A DNA stretch of 64,000 nt from Bacteroidales bacterium UBA5833 (GCA_002433025.1 DJGZ01000022.1:62001-126000); one strand, 5' to 3'. Numbered from the stretch's first letter, positions 26,633 through 36,400 are shown. Numbers and translations are program-made. Notes: generated by a model not told the origin, from the sequence alone.

Positions 26633-27031
26633 ATGATAGATTATCCTGCAAAGGTGTTGATTGCTTTCGGTGAGACTTTCACCGGTAATGAAGAGCTGCT
26701 GAACTGGCTGCTGAATAACGGCTATCCGGAGCTGGCAGCCTTGTCGAGTGCCATCAGGGGCAGTGAGCAGGCATTCAAATGGCTGATGGCCAATGGCTAT
26801 CCCGAGCTTGCCGCCCTCGATTCGGCTATTGATGACGACAAAAAAGCCTATGACTGGCTGAATTACCACAAACATTACTTCCTGGCCGTGTTATCCGATG
26901 CTTGTCATAACCAGCCAGAAGCCATTGCCTGGCTTACCCGGCATGATTTGAAAATCTTCCTGCTGATCGCTGCCAAAATCAGGCATTTCAGGGATAATCA
27001 GACCTTCGACTACCATAAGATTCATTTCTGA
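26633..27031 (+). CDS. Small helical repeat protein, unknown
   Basis: I do not recognise this 132-residue protein. It is built of about four degenerate repeats of 33 residues. Each has a W/L helix (LLNWLLNNGYPELAALSSAI, AFKWLMANGYPELAALDSA, AYDWLNYHKHYFLAVLSDA, AIAWLTRHDLKIFLLIAAKI) joined by an acidic loop, so it is probably an alpha-solenoid. There is no signal peptide or membrane span. The regularity argues for a real gene. It ends before a bidirectional hairpin shared with the reductase gene. No function is proposed beyond a likely protein-binding scaffold. Confidence 0.65.
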   Translation: MIDYPAKVLIAFGETFTGNEELLNWLLNNGYPELAALSSAIRGSEQAFKWLMANGYPELAALDSAIDDDKKAYDWLNYHKHYFLAVLSDACHNQPEAIAWLTRHDLKIFLLIAAKIRHFRDNQTFDYHKIHF

Positions 27032-27057
27032 TCAGCACACCCCTCTATGTATACATA

Positions 27058-27093
27058 CAGAAAGCCCCGCCCTATTCAGCGCGGGGCTTTCTG
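27058..27093. terminator. Bidirectional hairpin between convergent genes
   Basis: A perfect 13-bp stem CAGAAAGCCCCGC / GCGGGGCTTTCTG (27058-27070 with 27081-27093) with a 10-nt loop lies between the repeat protein gene and the reductase gene. T tracts are short on both strands. Confidence 0.75.
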
Positions 27094-27109
27094 CACTTTA
27101 CCATAACCA

Positions 27110-29845
27110 TTAACTGCACTTGGAATAGCCGCAATGCTTGCAGGTAAGGCAACCCTCTTTATACATCAGGCCGTCTTTCTCGCCGCAGCCCGGGCATTCC
27201 GTTTTACTGCTCACCGAAGTGCCATCGGGAATATAGCGTTTCAACGCACGGACAACCCCGTTTTTCCATGTGGTGATGCTGTCATTGTCGAAATTCAGGT
27301 TTTCAACGAGGTTTACCAGGAACGGCAGAGGCATTCCGTGCCTCAGGATTCCTGAAATCAGCTTGGCATAATTCCAGAATTCCTTGTTGAAAGAGCGCGA
27401 AAGCCCTTCAATGGTTACTTTGTACCCGTCTTTATCAAGAAACTGAAAATCGTACCTGGCCGGCTCATTTTCAACTTTGTTGCGCAACACCCACCCTTTT
27501 TGCACCCAGGGCGGGAGATAGAACCCATCGGCTTTCCCTGTGAAAACCTCATAGGGTTTATTATCAAGCAGGCCGATTACGGCAATCCATTTCTCATAAT
27601 CATTCTGGAAGCGGACCACATCGGCTTCGAGTTTCTGCGGTCTCGGAGGTGCCTTTGTTTCGCGGAACTCAACTGCATCTTCCTTCTTGTCGGCGCCAAC
27701 AAGCACACCTGAGCGTGAACCATCGCGATAAATGGTCATTCCTTTACAGCCACTTTCCCAGGCTGTTTTATAAACCTGGCTTACCAGCTCTTCGGTAGCC
27801 TCCTTCGGCAGGTTAACCGTTACACTGATGGAATGATCCACCCACTTCTGTATGGCGCCCTGCATCTGCACCTTGCTTACCCAGTCAATATCATTGGAAG
27901 TAGCCTTGTAATAAGGCGATTTCTCGATGATTGCCTGTAGTTTGGCTTCCTCGTACAGCTTTACCTGATCCGGGTCGTAACCATTTATCTGCAGCCAGTC
28001 AATGAATTTGGGGTGAAATACATTATACTCTTCCCATGAATCCCCGACTTCATCAACAAAGGTAACATTGACGTTTTTGTCATTGGGGTTTACCTTACGG
28101 CGGCGTTTATAGCTTACCATAAAAACCGGTTCGATTCCCGAGGTGGTTTGCGTACAGATACTTACACTGCCGGTAGGTGCGATGGTCAGCATGGCGATGT
28201 TGCGCCGGCCGTTTTTTACCATCTTTTCATACACTTCCGGAGATTCCTGCCTGAGGCGTTGAATGAACGGGTTGCCTTTTTCACGCTCGGAGTTATAGAT
28301 CGGGAAGGGGCCGCGTTCGCCTGCCAGGTCGGCAGAGGCACCGTAAACCTCAACAGCCAGGGTTTTATGCACCTCAACAGAGAATATCGTGGCTTCGTCG
28401 GTGCCATATCGCAATCCAAGGGCCGCAAGCATATCGCCTTCAGCAGTTATTCCTATACCGGTCCGGCGGCCCTGCAGGGTCTTCGTTCTGATATTTTCCC
28501 ACATCTTCCTTTCAATGCGCTTGATCTCTTCATCTTCAGGATCCGAATTTACTTTACCAAGTATGGCATCGATTTTTTCCGATTCCAGGTCAATGATGTC
28601 GTCCATAATCCTCAGGGCATAGGCAGAATGTTTCCTGAAAAGGTCAAAATTGAACCTGGCCTCAGCAGTAAATGGATTCTCCACGTAACTAAACAGGTTC
28701 AGGGCGATCAGGCGGCAACTGTCATAAGGGCACAAGGGAATCTCGCCGCATGGATTGGTGGAAAGGGTTTTGAAACCAAGGTCAGCATAGCAATCGGGAA
28801 CCGACTCCCGGGTAACTGTATCCCAGAAAAGGACGCCTGGCTCCGCCGATTGCCATGCGTTATGGATAATTTTATTCCACAATGCCTGCGCGTCAATCTC
28901 CTGAATTTTCATCGGATTGTGCGCATGAATAGGGTACTGCTGACGGTAGGGCTTACCGCTGATGACGGACTGCATGAATTCATCGTCAATTTTTACCGAC
29001 ACATTGGCGCCGGTGACTTTTCCCTGCTCCAGTTTGGCATCAATAAATCTTTCTGCATCAGGATGCTTCACCGAAATGGTGAGCATCAGGGCCCCCCTGC
29101 GGCCATCCTGTGCTACCTCGCGGGTAGAATTTGAATACCGCTCCATAAAAGGCACTATACCGGTTGAGGTAAGCGCGCTGTTCTTTACCGGGCTCCCGGT
29201 TGGCCTGATGTGCGAAAGGTCATGTCCAACACCTCCCCTGCGCTTCATCAGTTGCACCTGTTCCTGGTCTATCTTCATGATGCCGCCGTATGAATCGTAG
29301 TTTCCATCGCCCCCAATCACAAAACAGTTCGACAGGGATGAAACCTGGAAATTATTGCCCATCCCCGCCATGGGGCTGCCCTGTGGAATAATAAAGCGGA
29401 AATTCCGGAAAAGCTCAAAGACTTCGTCTTCGCTCAACGGATTGGGATATTTACGTTCAATTCTGGCTACTTCAGCGGCAAGACGCCGGTGCATGTCATC
29501 AGGGGTCAGCTCATAGATATTACCATCGCTGTCCTTGAGGGCATACTTGTTCATCCACACATTGGCTGCAAGTGTATCGCCCCTGAAATAATCCGTGGCC
29601 TTTTCAAGGATCTCTTCATGCGAATAAGATACAGGGGCTTCCTTGTCAGCCGCCTGCACTATAGGCTCGTTTTCAATTACCAATTCTTCCATTTTGTTAA
29701 CTTTCTGTTCCGGTTGAAGTTCGATTTTTTCCGGCACAGCAGGCCTTACGCGCTTTTCAAGCATCTCATTATAATAATCCCCTGTCCTTTCCTTTTCTTT
29801 TGTTTCAGCAACCTCTTCCAGATTTGCAAACAAGTTGATATCCAT
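27110..29845 (-). CDS. nrdJ: Adenosylcobalamin-dependent (class II) ribonucleoside-diphosphate reductase
   Basis: A 911-residue protein. After about 70 acidic N-terminal residues comes the ten-stranded reductase barrel. It has SLSNCFV (first redox cysteine), the catalytic-loop motif STNPCGEIPL with the thiyl cysteine, and PTGSVSICTQTTSG in the substrate-binding region. A C-terminal zinc ribbon holds C884, C887, C899, C902, C905 and C910 (CLTCKHCGYSKC), as in many B12-dependent reductases. No R2 partner gene is present, consistent with class II. The enzyme makes deoxynucleotides independently of oxygen. Cobalamin dependence is a family inference. Confidence 0.92.
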   Translation of the reverse strand: MDINLFANLEEVAETKEKERTGDYYNEMLEKRVRPAVPEKIELQPEQKVNKMEELVIENEPIVQAADKEAPVSYSHEEILEKATDYFRGDTLAANVWMNKYALKDSDGNIYELTPDDMHRRLAAEVARIERKYPNPLSEDEVFELFRNFRFIIPQGSPMAGMGNNFQVSSLSNCFVIGGDGNYDSYGGIMKIDQEQVQLMKRRGGVGHDLSHIRPTGSPVKNSALTSTGIVPFMERYSNSTREVAQDGRRGALMLTISVKHPDAERFIDAKLEQGKVTGANVSVKIDDEFMQSVISGKPYRQQYPIHAHNPMKIQEIDAQALWNKIIHNAWQSAEPGVLFWDTVTRESVPDCYADLGFKTLSTNPCGEIPLCPYDSCRLIALNLFSYVENPFTAEARFNFDLFRKHSAYALRIMDDIIDLESEKIDAILGKVNSDPEDEEIKRIERKMWENIRTKTLQGRRTGIGITAEGDMLAALGLRYGTDEATIFSVEVHKTLAVEVYGASADLAGERGPFPIYNSEREKGNPFIQRLRQESPEVYEKMVKNGRRNIAMLTIAPTGSVSICTQTTSGIEPVFMVSYKRRRKVNPNDKNVNVTFVDEVGDSWEEYNVFHPKFIDWLQINGYDPDQVKLYEEAKLQAIIEKSPYYKATSNDIDWVSKVQMQGAIQKWVDHSISVTVNLPKEATEELVSQVYKTAWESGCKGMTIYRDGSRSGVLVGADKKEDAVEFRETKAPPRPQKLEADVVRFQNDYEKWIAVIGLLDNKPYEVFTGKADGFYLPPWVQKGWVLRNKVENEPARYDFQFLDKDGYKVTIEGLSRSFNKEFWNYAKLISGILRHGMPLPFLVNLVENLNFDNDSITTWKNGVVRALKRYIPDGTSVSSKTECPGCGEKDGLMYKEGCLTCKHCGYSKCS

Positions 29846-30367
29846 AGTTTAAGCCTCTAATGGTGGTTTTTGAATACGTTAACAGCCAAATTATATTAAT
29901 CTGATCAAAAGGCAATTGCATTGGTTTTTACTCCCTTCTGATCGGAAAGACCAATATACAACAGCTAATTGTGAGTGGCAAGATTGACTTTTCAACAATC
30001 CCCCCGGATTCTGTCGTAATTGATTGAAACCGAAAAAGAAATATTATTAATAATTATTTTTCGGCCGGGCTTTTCCGGTTAGTTGCATCAGGTATTGGCA
30101 GATAGAAATAAGAAACTGATTATCAATATAGAAGCTGAAAGCCGCGCAGGCGTAGCCGGAATGCAAATGTCGTCAAACTTAGCTTTGAGATAAGTTTAAA
30201 ATTTCCACAATCGGTCAGGAGTTATTAACAATTGCCATGGTGAATAACCTGAGTCATTGATTATAAGAGTATAAGGAAGACGGAACAGGCAGCATAATGC
30301 GCAATTTGTTCATATCATACTCATTATCAACGACTAAAAAGAAATGGATAACAAAGGAAAGCCTGAA
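29846..30367 (-). other. Intergenic region upstream of nrdJ and downstream of the TolB-barrel gene
   Basis: This gene-free 520-bp stretch holds an AT-rich imperfect inverted repeat at about 30030-30064 (CCGAAAAA ... TTTTTCGG), which could end the upstream minus-strand transcript. I find no exact TAnnTTTG box for nrdJ, no recognisable cobalamin riboswitch and no tRNA. The promoter of nrdJ is therefore not assigned. Confidence 0.4.
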
Positions 30368-33300
30368 TCAGAAGTCGAGGCTGAGGGATATATAGAACAC
30401 CGGTTTGTTAATAACCATATCCTCAATGCCCCAGGCGTAATCAGCCCTGAGAAAATAACCGAGCAGCCTGGTCCGGGCGCCGAAGCCCAGGCCGCCTACC
30501 AGTGGTTCACGTTGCTCACGGATGGTAATCAACAGGGGGCCGCGGCTGATTACCCGTGTAAACAAGGCGTTTTCATCGGCATAAGGAGTCGCTCCCGTCC
30601 AGGCTGTACCCAGATCGCCGAAGGCAATCAGCTGGAAATTGGTCAGAAAATCAGACCGGAGCGGACGGTTGGCCAGGTAACTGAAAACCGGGAACCGAAG
30701 TTCTGAATTGATCACCGCAAAGCTGTTGCCGTTCCGCACATTCTGATAGAAACCGCGCATGTTCGTAGCCAGGGTCTGGTAGGCATAATTCTGTGAATAA
30801 TCAATGGGCGCGTCAGTGGTAAACTTTGGTGCAAGCCAGGTATCTACCCCTCCCATATAATAAATGAGCCTGCTTTTGCCAAATGATGTACTGGTGGCAA
30901 AACGGTTAGCCCAGATGAAGTTGCGGTGAATGGGCAGATAATGGCGGATATCAAATCCAAGCACCACCATATTGGTGTTTTTGCTGTCCCCGTCAAGCCG
31001 TTGGTAATATTCTCCAAAAACCTTGTAACGCAATCCATCGAGCAGGTTCAGCCCCAGCTGCCTCGTGGCATCATAGGTCAGCTCACCCTTGCCTGATACC
31101 CAGTAGCGGTTAATGTCGGGTTCCCGCAGGTTATACTGGTCGGTCGACATAAAGACAGCCCTGTCTTTGCGCATCGTGGCAGTGCCCTTTACAGAAAGCA
31201 ATGGATTCAGGGGATATTTCAGGATGTAATGCAATTCATGAATACGGTACCTTACAATCGAGTAGAGACTGATCTGCTCAATTGACTGGCGGTGAAAATA
31301 GATCTCCCTGTCGAGGCGATGTTTGAGGTTGGCAATGCTCACCACATATTCATTATTCACCAGGTTGAAGTCAAGCCTCACACCTGCAACAATCCGGTAA
31401 TCCTCAAGCAGATCTGACAAGCCGATCCTGAAAAAGGCATTTAACCCGGGGGTAAGGAAAATAGGGCCGCCGCCACCAGAGAAGGGCTGATAGGAAGTAC
31501 TCAGAAAATTAAAGTCGAGCTGGCTTACCAACTCGTTAATCCGGTATTCCACATTGTAATTTCGTTGTTTGGGAATAACGAAATTATCTCTCTCATCAAC
31601 AGGTGAAAGCCCGCTTTTGCTTCCCGGCCGTTTCAGCCCTTCCCTGCCTAGCCGGTACTGATCAAGATCGATAAGGCTGTCAGATGCCGGTAATTCAGGG
31701 TCTCCGGCATACACACTCACGAAGCGCCTGCGCCTCTCTTTAGGCTTGACCTGCGTCTGAGCCGACTTCTCTTTCTCCTTTAATAACGAGACTTCCAGCA
31801 ATTTTTGCTCCATGTAGCCGGTAAGCGGCGGCGCTAAGCGCTCAATTCCGCGTGCAGGTGCCTGATCGTAACTGTATATGGTCCTGTACTGGCCCGAGTG
31901 GATGATCTCCGCTATTTTTGCTGAACGTGGCGAAGAGGTGTGCGACACAATATTCCGGGCGTAATTGGTCAGCCCGTATGTGCGGGTAAAATACCGGTAA
32001 TGCGCTGCCGTATCAACATGAGTTATCACGCTGTCGAAGCCGGCAAGGTAGCGGTTGTATATCCCGTTCTCATCACCAAGATAGGAGATATAACCTTTTT
32101 CATATTCTACCGGCTGAATTTCATTGGCATAGGGAGTATCCGTAATGCGACGAAGCACTTTACTTTTTGCGGCATAATCATAGAGAAAAAGATCATGCTT
32201 ATGATCAAATCCAGGCTTAATAATCTTAGGCTCTTCGGTGAGGGTATCCGAAGGCCGGTTGGAACTGAAAACTATCTGGCGGGAATTGTTGATGAACACC
32301 GGATTAAGATCGTTATACACATCCCTGGTAATCTGCTCGGCTGCGGAAGCAGCAATATTGTAAACATAAATGTCGGTCTGCCCTTTCCTGACGGCCGACA
32401 TCACAAACCTCCGCCCATCGTGCGAATAGGCCATATCCACAATTTTCTGAAAACCGTAAATAAATTGCCATGTCCTCCGCTTCGATTCAAGGTTGATCTG
32501 GTAAAACCTGATTTCACCCTTGCGCTCAGTGATGAGACCCAGGGTATTCCCGTTAGGGTGAAACTCTATCAGGGGATAGGAAAGGTCATTTTTCTCATCA
32601 AGCCGGTGACCCTGACGGTAGACAACTTTAGATTTACCATTGCGGGTATCATGCAACCACACTTTAACCTGTCCGTCCTGATTGCTGATCCAGGCCATAT
32701 ATTTTCCGTCAGGGCTTAATCGCACACGGTCATAAACTACAGCTTTTATAACCTTTTTCTGAACCGGCGCGGTTACGGGTTTCTGCCTGCCTTCATCGCT
32801 GTTTAGGTATTGCCCGCGGTATGATTCATACCATTCTTTTACAAGATTACGAAATGAGATATTAAGCACGTAAAGAAATCCGGTTTCAACATTACGGCTG
32901 ACCCTTGCCAGATAAATGATATTCGGGATAGCCTGTTTACCATATTTATCAGCGATGTATTTCCAGATTCCGTGTCCGGCATAAATGGCATCTTCGCCTT
33001 TCAGGTGATTGAATTTCCGGTAACGGCCCGAGAGGATGCCTTCGCGCATATAGTTGTCAATTTCGGTATTCCACTCTTCCGCTATATAAGATACCAGACC
33101 ATCGATAAACCAGGCAGGCATGCTCATCAGCGTGGCATTGGTAATCTGCCGGCCCACCGAGCCCCCATAAATAGATTGATCTATCAATGCCCTGGCCATT
33201 CCCGCCCTGATCTGCTTCTCAAAGTTGGCATAATTACCATCGAAATAGATAAAGACTTTATTTTCTATGATATGCGTAATACCGCCGATATTATACTGCT

Positions 33301-33661
33301 GTTCACTGACCAGCCCTATATTACTCTGCTTCAGATCGGTGAGGGAGTTGAAAACGATGAACTCAATTTTATCGCTCATCCGCGTTTCCAGCAGCGACTC
33401 AAGCTCCGGCAGTATCTCCTTGGCATACCGCGCAGTATAAATGGCCAGTTCTTTACCATTCAGGTAAAAATAGGTGTCAAAATCATCGAAACGATAGTAT
33501 GTCCATAGAAAGTCACCGTACTGGACACGACTTTTGCCGAACGGCATCTGTGATCCATTATAAAACTGGGCATGAACCGGCATCAGGGTCAACAATCCGA
33601 AAAAGATTGTACCCAATAATTTCAACTTAAAAATACCGTATCTGCCAGATAAATTGCTCAT
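30368..33661 (-). CDS. TolB-like propeller fused to an outer-membrane beta-barrel
   Basis: A 1097-residue exported protein starting at the ATG at 33661 (MSNLSGRYG), with a signal peptide ending VHAQ. Residues about 35-290 resemble a gluzincin-like peptidase (MA) domain, but the expected HExxH site reads GMARALIDQ and is inactive. Residues about 310-560 form a TolB/PD40 propeller (RLSPDGKYMAWIS, AYSHDGRRFVMSA, QIVFSSNRPS). The last 380 residues are an outer-membrane barrel of the Omp85/D15 kind. The fusion places a periplasmic sensor or binding module on a surface barrel. Function is not known. It stands alone with no gene overlaps. Confidence 0.75.
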   Translation of the reverse strand: MSNLSGRYGIFKLKLLGTIFFGLLTLMPVHAQFYNGSQMPFGKSRVQYGDFLWTYYRFDDFDTYFYLNGKELAIYTARYAKEILPELESLLETRMSDKIEFIVFNSLTDLKQSNIGLVSEQQYNIGGITHIIENKVFIYFDGNYANFEKQIRAGMARALIDQSIYGGSVGRQITNATLMSMPAWFIDGLVSYIAEEWNTEIDNYMREGILSGRYRKFNHLKGEDAIYAGHGIWKYIADKYGKQAIPNIIYLARVSRNVETGFLYVLNISFRNLVKEWYESYRGQYLNSDEGRQKPVTAPVQKKVIKAVVYDRVRLSPDGKYMAWISNQDGQVKVWLHDTRNGKSKVVYRQGHRLDEKNDLSYPLIEFHPNGNTLGLITERKGEIRFYQINLESKRRTWQFIYGFQKIVDMAYSHDGRRFVMSAVRKGQTDIYVYNIAASAAEQITRDVYNDLNPVFINNSRQIVFSSNRPSDTLTEEPKIIKPGFDHKHDLFLYDYAAKSKVLRRITDTPYANEIQPVEYEKGYISYLGDENGIYNRYLAGFDSVITHVDTAAHYRYFTRTYGLTNYARNIVSHTSSPRSAKIAEIIHSGQYRTIYSYDQAPARGIERLAPPLTGYMEQKLLEVSLLKEKEKSAQTQVKPKERRRRFVSVYAGDPELPASDSLIDLDQYRLGREGLKRPGSKSGLSPVDERDNFVIPKQRNYNVEYRINELVSQLDFNFLSTSYQPFSGGGGPIFLTPGLNAFFRIGLSDLLEDYRIVAGVRLDFNLVNNEYVVSIANLKHRLDREIYFHRQSIEQISLYSIVRYRIHELHYILKYPLNPLLSVKGTATMRKDRAVFMSTDQYNLREPDINRYWVSGKGELTYDATRQLGLNLLDGLRYKVFGEYYQRLDGDSKNTNMVVLGFDIRHYLPIHRNFIWANRFATSTSFGKSRLIYYMGGVDTWLAPKFTTDAPIDYSQNYAYQTLATNMRGFYQNVRNGNSFAVINSELRFPVFSYLANRPLRSDFLTNFQLIAFGDLGTAWTGATPYADENALFTRVISRGPLLITIREQREPLVGGLGFGARTRLLGYFLRADYAWGIEDMVINKPVFYISLSLDF

Positions 33662-33861
33662 CTTTGATCCGAAAACCAGGATGTAAAAATAACACAAAAA
33701 TCCCGTACTTGTTGAAGCCGGCCTGAAAACAGATGGTTTCGCAGCAAATGTCGTACCGATATATCAGCAAAGCATACAAATTTTCATGGCCATTCTGTAA
33801 ATGCCACTGTCAGGCAGGGCTTCAACGCAGCGGATGACAGCATACGGATGGAATAATCAGT

Positions 33862-33869
33862 TACCTTTG
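33862..33869 (+). promoter_or_regulatory. TAnnTTTG -7 box for the MBL-fold gene
   Basis: TACCTTTG lies 25 nt before the ATG at 33895. A purine-rich CGGAG sits about 13 nt before the start. Confidence 0.5.
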
Positions 33870-33894
33870 CTATTTCAATCGGAGTCACATATTT

Positions 33895-34533
33895 ATGATA
33901 ACTGTTAAAACCTTTGTATTCAATTCATTTTCAGTAAATTCTTTTGTCATTTCAGATCAGGATGGCAACTGCGTAATCATTGACCCGGGTTGTGAGAATA
34001 CCCAGGAACAGCAGAAACTTTCAGGCTATATCGATGAAAAGCAACTCCGGCCCGTGGCCCTGATCAACACCCATTTTCATGTTGACCATATCCTCGGGAA
34101 TCATTTTGTTTGCGAAAGATATGGTTTAAAACCAACCGGACATACCGGCAGCAAAATGTTCTGGGAAACAGCCCGTGAATTTGGCTCAGTGTTTAACCTT
34201 AAAGTTGAGGAGATCATAAAACCTGAAATATTTACCGAAGACGGTGATGTGCTGAAATACGGAGGCATCACACTTGAAGTCCGTTACACCCCCGGGCACG
34301 CCAATGGCAGTATCTGCCTGGTGAACCACGAACAGAAATTTGTGATTGCAGGTGATGTACTCTTTTATGGCAGCATCGGGCGGACCGACCTCCCTACCGG
34401 CGACTTCGACATCCTGATGGAAAGCATACAGCAAAAGCTTTTTACCCTTCCGGATGACTATATTGTTTATCCCGGCCATGGCCCCAAAACCAGCATTGGC
34501 TACGAAAAAATGAGCAACCCCTTTCTCAGCTGA
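33895..34533 (+). CDS. Metallo-beta-lactamase-fold hydrolase (glyoxalase II-like)
   Basis: A 212-residue cytosolic hydrolase with the complete dinuclear metal site: THFHVDH (H60, H62, D64, H65), H135 in YTPGHANGS, D154 in AGDVLF and H195 in YPGHGP. The length and FYGSIGRTDLP segment fit the short glyoxalase II-like group, which lacks the C-terminal glutathione-binding helices of true GloB. It is more likely a generic thioester or related hydrolase. The M20 amidohydrolase gene follows after 59 bp. Confidence 0.88.
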   Translation: MITVKTFVFNSFSVNSFVISDQDGNCVIIDPGCENTQEQQKLSGYIDEKQLRPVALINTHFHVDHILGNHFVCERYGLKPTGHTGSKMFWETAREFGSVFNLKVEEIIKPEIFTEDGDVLKYGGITLEVRYTPGHANGSICLVNHEQKFVIAGDVLFYGSIGRTDLPTGDFDILMESIQQKLFTLPDDYIVYPGHGPKTSIGYEKMSNPFLS

Positions 34534-34592
34534 CAGCCGGCTGTTGATCACAAGCACTGTGTCGATTTTCGATAACCCTAACCAGGAGACAA

Positions 34593-35786
34593 ATGGAGTT
34601 AATTACAACCATAAAGCAAAAAGCTGCTTATCTGAAGGCGGAATTGCAGGACATCCGGCGCCACCTGCACATGCATCCTGAATTGTCGATGCAGGAAAAG
34701 GAAACATCGGCCTTTATACAGGCAAAACTTGCCGGATACGGGATCCCTTTCACAACCGGCATGGCGGTACATGGCGTTGTTGGCATGATTGAGGGCAGAA
34801 ATCCGGGCAAACAGGTAATTGCACTCAGGGCCGATATGGATGCCCTGCCCATAACCGAAAAAAACCAGGTTGACTACTGCTCTAAAAACCCGGGTGTGAT
34901 GCACGCCTGCGGTCATGATGTGCACATGACCTGCCTGCTGGGAGCGGCCCGTATATTAAATGATCTGAAAGATCACTTTGAAGGCAGCATCAAACTGATC
35001 TTCCAGCCCTCGGAGGAGAAGTTTCCGGGAGGCGCTTCCATGATGATCAAAGCGGGCGTTTTGAAAAATCCTGCCCCGCAGAAGATGTTCGGACAACATG
35101 TGCTTCCCACGCTCGAAGCCGGGAAAATAGGCATGAAGCCGGGCAAATACATGGCCTCCACCGATGAGATCTACCTGACCGTTAAAGGCAAAGGCGGCCA
35201 TGGCGCAACCCCTGAGTTGAATGTAGACCCTGTACTGATAGCCGCACACATACTTGTTGCACTGCAGCAGATTGTCAGCCGCACGGCCCCGCCCCAGCTA
35301 CCGGCAGTGCTTTCGTTCGGCCGCTTTATAGCCGAAGGGCGCACCAACATCATCCCCAATGAAGTAAAACTTGACGGTACGCTCCGCACTTTCGACGAAG
35401 CATGGCGCTCAGAAGCCCACCTGAGAATTGAAAGAATGGCTGCCTCTATCGCCGGAAGCATGGGCGGCTCCTGCGAGGTGTTTATCGACAAAGGATACCC
35501 CTTTCTTGTCAATGACGATCAGGTTACTGCTGAAGCCCGGCAGGCCGCCGTTGAATATCTTGGAGCGGAAAACGTTGCAGACCTTGACCTGAGAATGACA
35601 GCGGAAGATTTCGCCTACTATTCGCAACAGGTCCCTTCGTGCTTTTACCGCCTGGGAACCAGAAATGAAGAAAGAAATATAGTGCATAACCTGCATACCG
35701 ACCGGTTCGACGTGGATGAAAAAGCGTTGGAAGTTGGTGCCGGTCTTATGGCCTGGATGGCTGTAAATTCGCTGCATGCTTTTTAA
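34593..35786 (+). CDS. M20 family metal-dependent amidohydrolase
   Basis: A 397-residue enzyme of the M20D/hippurate hydrolase and N-acyl-amino-acid amidohydrolase group. Metal-ligand motifs are ACGHDVHM (C106, H108), PSEEK (E141/E142) and FGQH (H169), and the dimerisation domain (about 180-300) contains GKGGHGATPE. The substrate is a small amide such as an N-acyl amino acid or indole conjugate; sequence does not say which. There is no signal peptide, so it is cytosolic. It is probably co-transcribed with the MBL-fold hydrolase. Confidence 0.9.
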   Translation: MELITTIKQKAAYLKAELQDIRRHLHMHPELSMQEKETSAFIQAKLAGYGIPFTTGMAVHGVVGMIEGRNPGKQVIALRADMDALPITEKNQVDYCSKNPGVMHACGHDVHMTCLLGAARILNDLKDHFEGSIKLIFQPSEEKFPGGASMMIKAGVLKNPAPQKMFGQHVLPTLEAGKIGMKPGKYMASTDEIYLTVKGKGGHGATPELNVDPVLIAAHILVALQQIVSRTAPPQLPAVLSFGRFIAEGRTNIIPNEVKLDGTLRTFDEAWRSEAHLRIERMAASIAGSMGGSCEVFIDKGYPFLVNDDQVTAEARQAAVEYLGAENVADLDLRMTAEDFAYYSQQVPSCFYRLGTRNEERNIVHNLHTDRFDVDEKALEVGAGLMAWMAVNSLHAF

Positions 35787-35844
35787 GGTTGAATTCAATT
35801 TAACTATTTAATTTTCAGGGTTTTTATTTCTTTATATAATTCAC

Positions 35845-35852
35845 TATTTTTG
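35845..35852 (+). promoter_or_regulatory. TAnnTTTG -7 box for the LEA-like gene
   Basis: TATTTTTG lies 28 nt before the ATG at 35881 in an AT-rich spacer. Confidence 0.45.
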
Positions 35853-35880
35853 AAAGATAAACCAATTAAAAAGCAGCAAC

Positions 35881-36384
35881 ATGGGATTTATCAACTCTTT
35901 GAGGAAACTGTTCGGTACTTCGAAAGAAGCCGCCACCGTGAAGTCAGCCGAACTTAAAGAAAAGGCCGCCGATACCTTCGAATCGGTGAAGGAATACACC
36001 AGAGAAGTTGCCGATAAACTCGACGACAAATTTGAAGAAGCGGTTGAGGATGTGAAAGAAGCCGCTGCAGAAACCAAAGTGAAGGCAAAAGAATTTGGAT
36101 CCAAAGTCAGGGACAAGGCAGAAGATGTAATAGAAAAACTGGATGACAAAGCATCTGAAGTGGTTGACAAGCTTGAAGAAAAGATACGGGCTTCCACTGC
36201 TAAATCTGAGGAAACCACTGAAGTTGTGGCAGATAATGTGGGAGAAATTGTTGAAGACGCCACTGAAAAGGCCGGGGAAGTTGTTGAAGATGTGGCAGAC
36301 ACCATTGAATCGAAAGCGGAAGATGTGATCGATGAAATCAAGGATGCGGCTGACGATGCGGCTGACGATTTACCCAAGGCCTGA
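35881..36384 (+). CDS. LEA/apolipoprotein-like amphipathic helical protein
   Basis: A 167-residue protein made almost wholly of A, E, D, K and V in loose 11-residue periods (AADTFESVKEY, ADKLDDKFEEA, AEDVIEKLDDK, ASEVVDKLEEK). It has a short basic N-terminus (MGFINSLRKLFG) that may bind membrane. Such low-complexity amphipathic helices resemble LEA and apolipoprotein-type proteins linked to desiccation or membrane stress. No enzyme motif is present. Composition bias makes distant homology calls unreliable. It has its own promoter box and a strong terminator. Confidence 0.7.
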   Translation: MGFINSLRKLFGTSKEAATVKSAELKEKAADTFESVKEYTREVADKLDDKFEEAVEDVKEAAAETKVKAKEFGSKVRDKAEDVIEKLDDKASEVVDKLEEKIRASTAKSEETTEVVADNVGEIVEDATEKAGEVVEDVADTIESKAEDVIDEIKDAADDAADDLPKA

Positions 36385-36400
36385 TCAGTTATTATTACGT

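Noticed and set aside
28148..29134. A 328-codon open frame antisense to the ribonucleotide reductase
   Set aside because: It lies wholly inside a well-supported gene on the other strand, has no family resemblance and a composition expected from reverse reading of biased codons.
29846..30367. Possible cobalamin riboswitch upstream of the B12-dependent reductase
   Set aside because: I looked for the B12-box word on the minus strand and did not find it. A covariance search would be needed to overturn this.
31940..32719. A 259-codon open frame antisense to the TolB-barrel gene
   Set aside because: It is fully inside a recognisable propeller-coding region and has no promoter or motif of its own.
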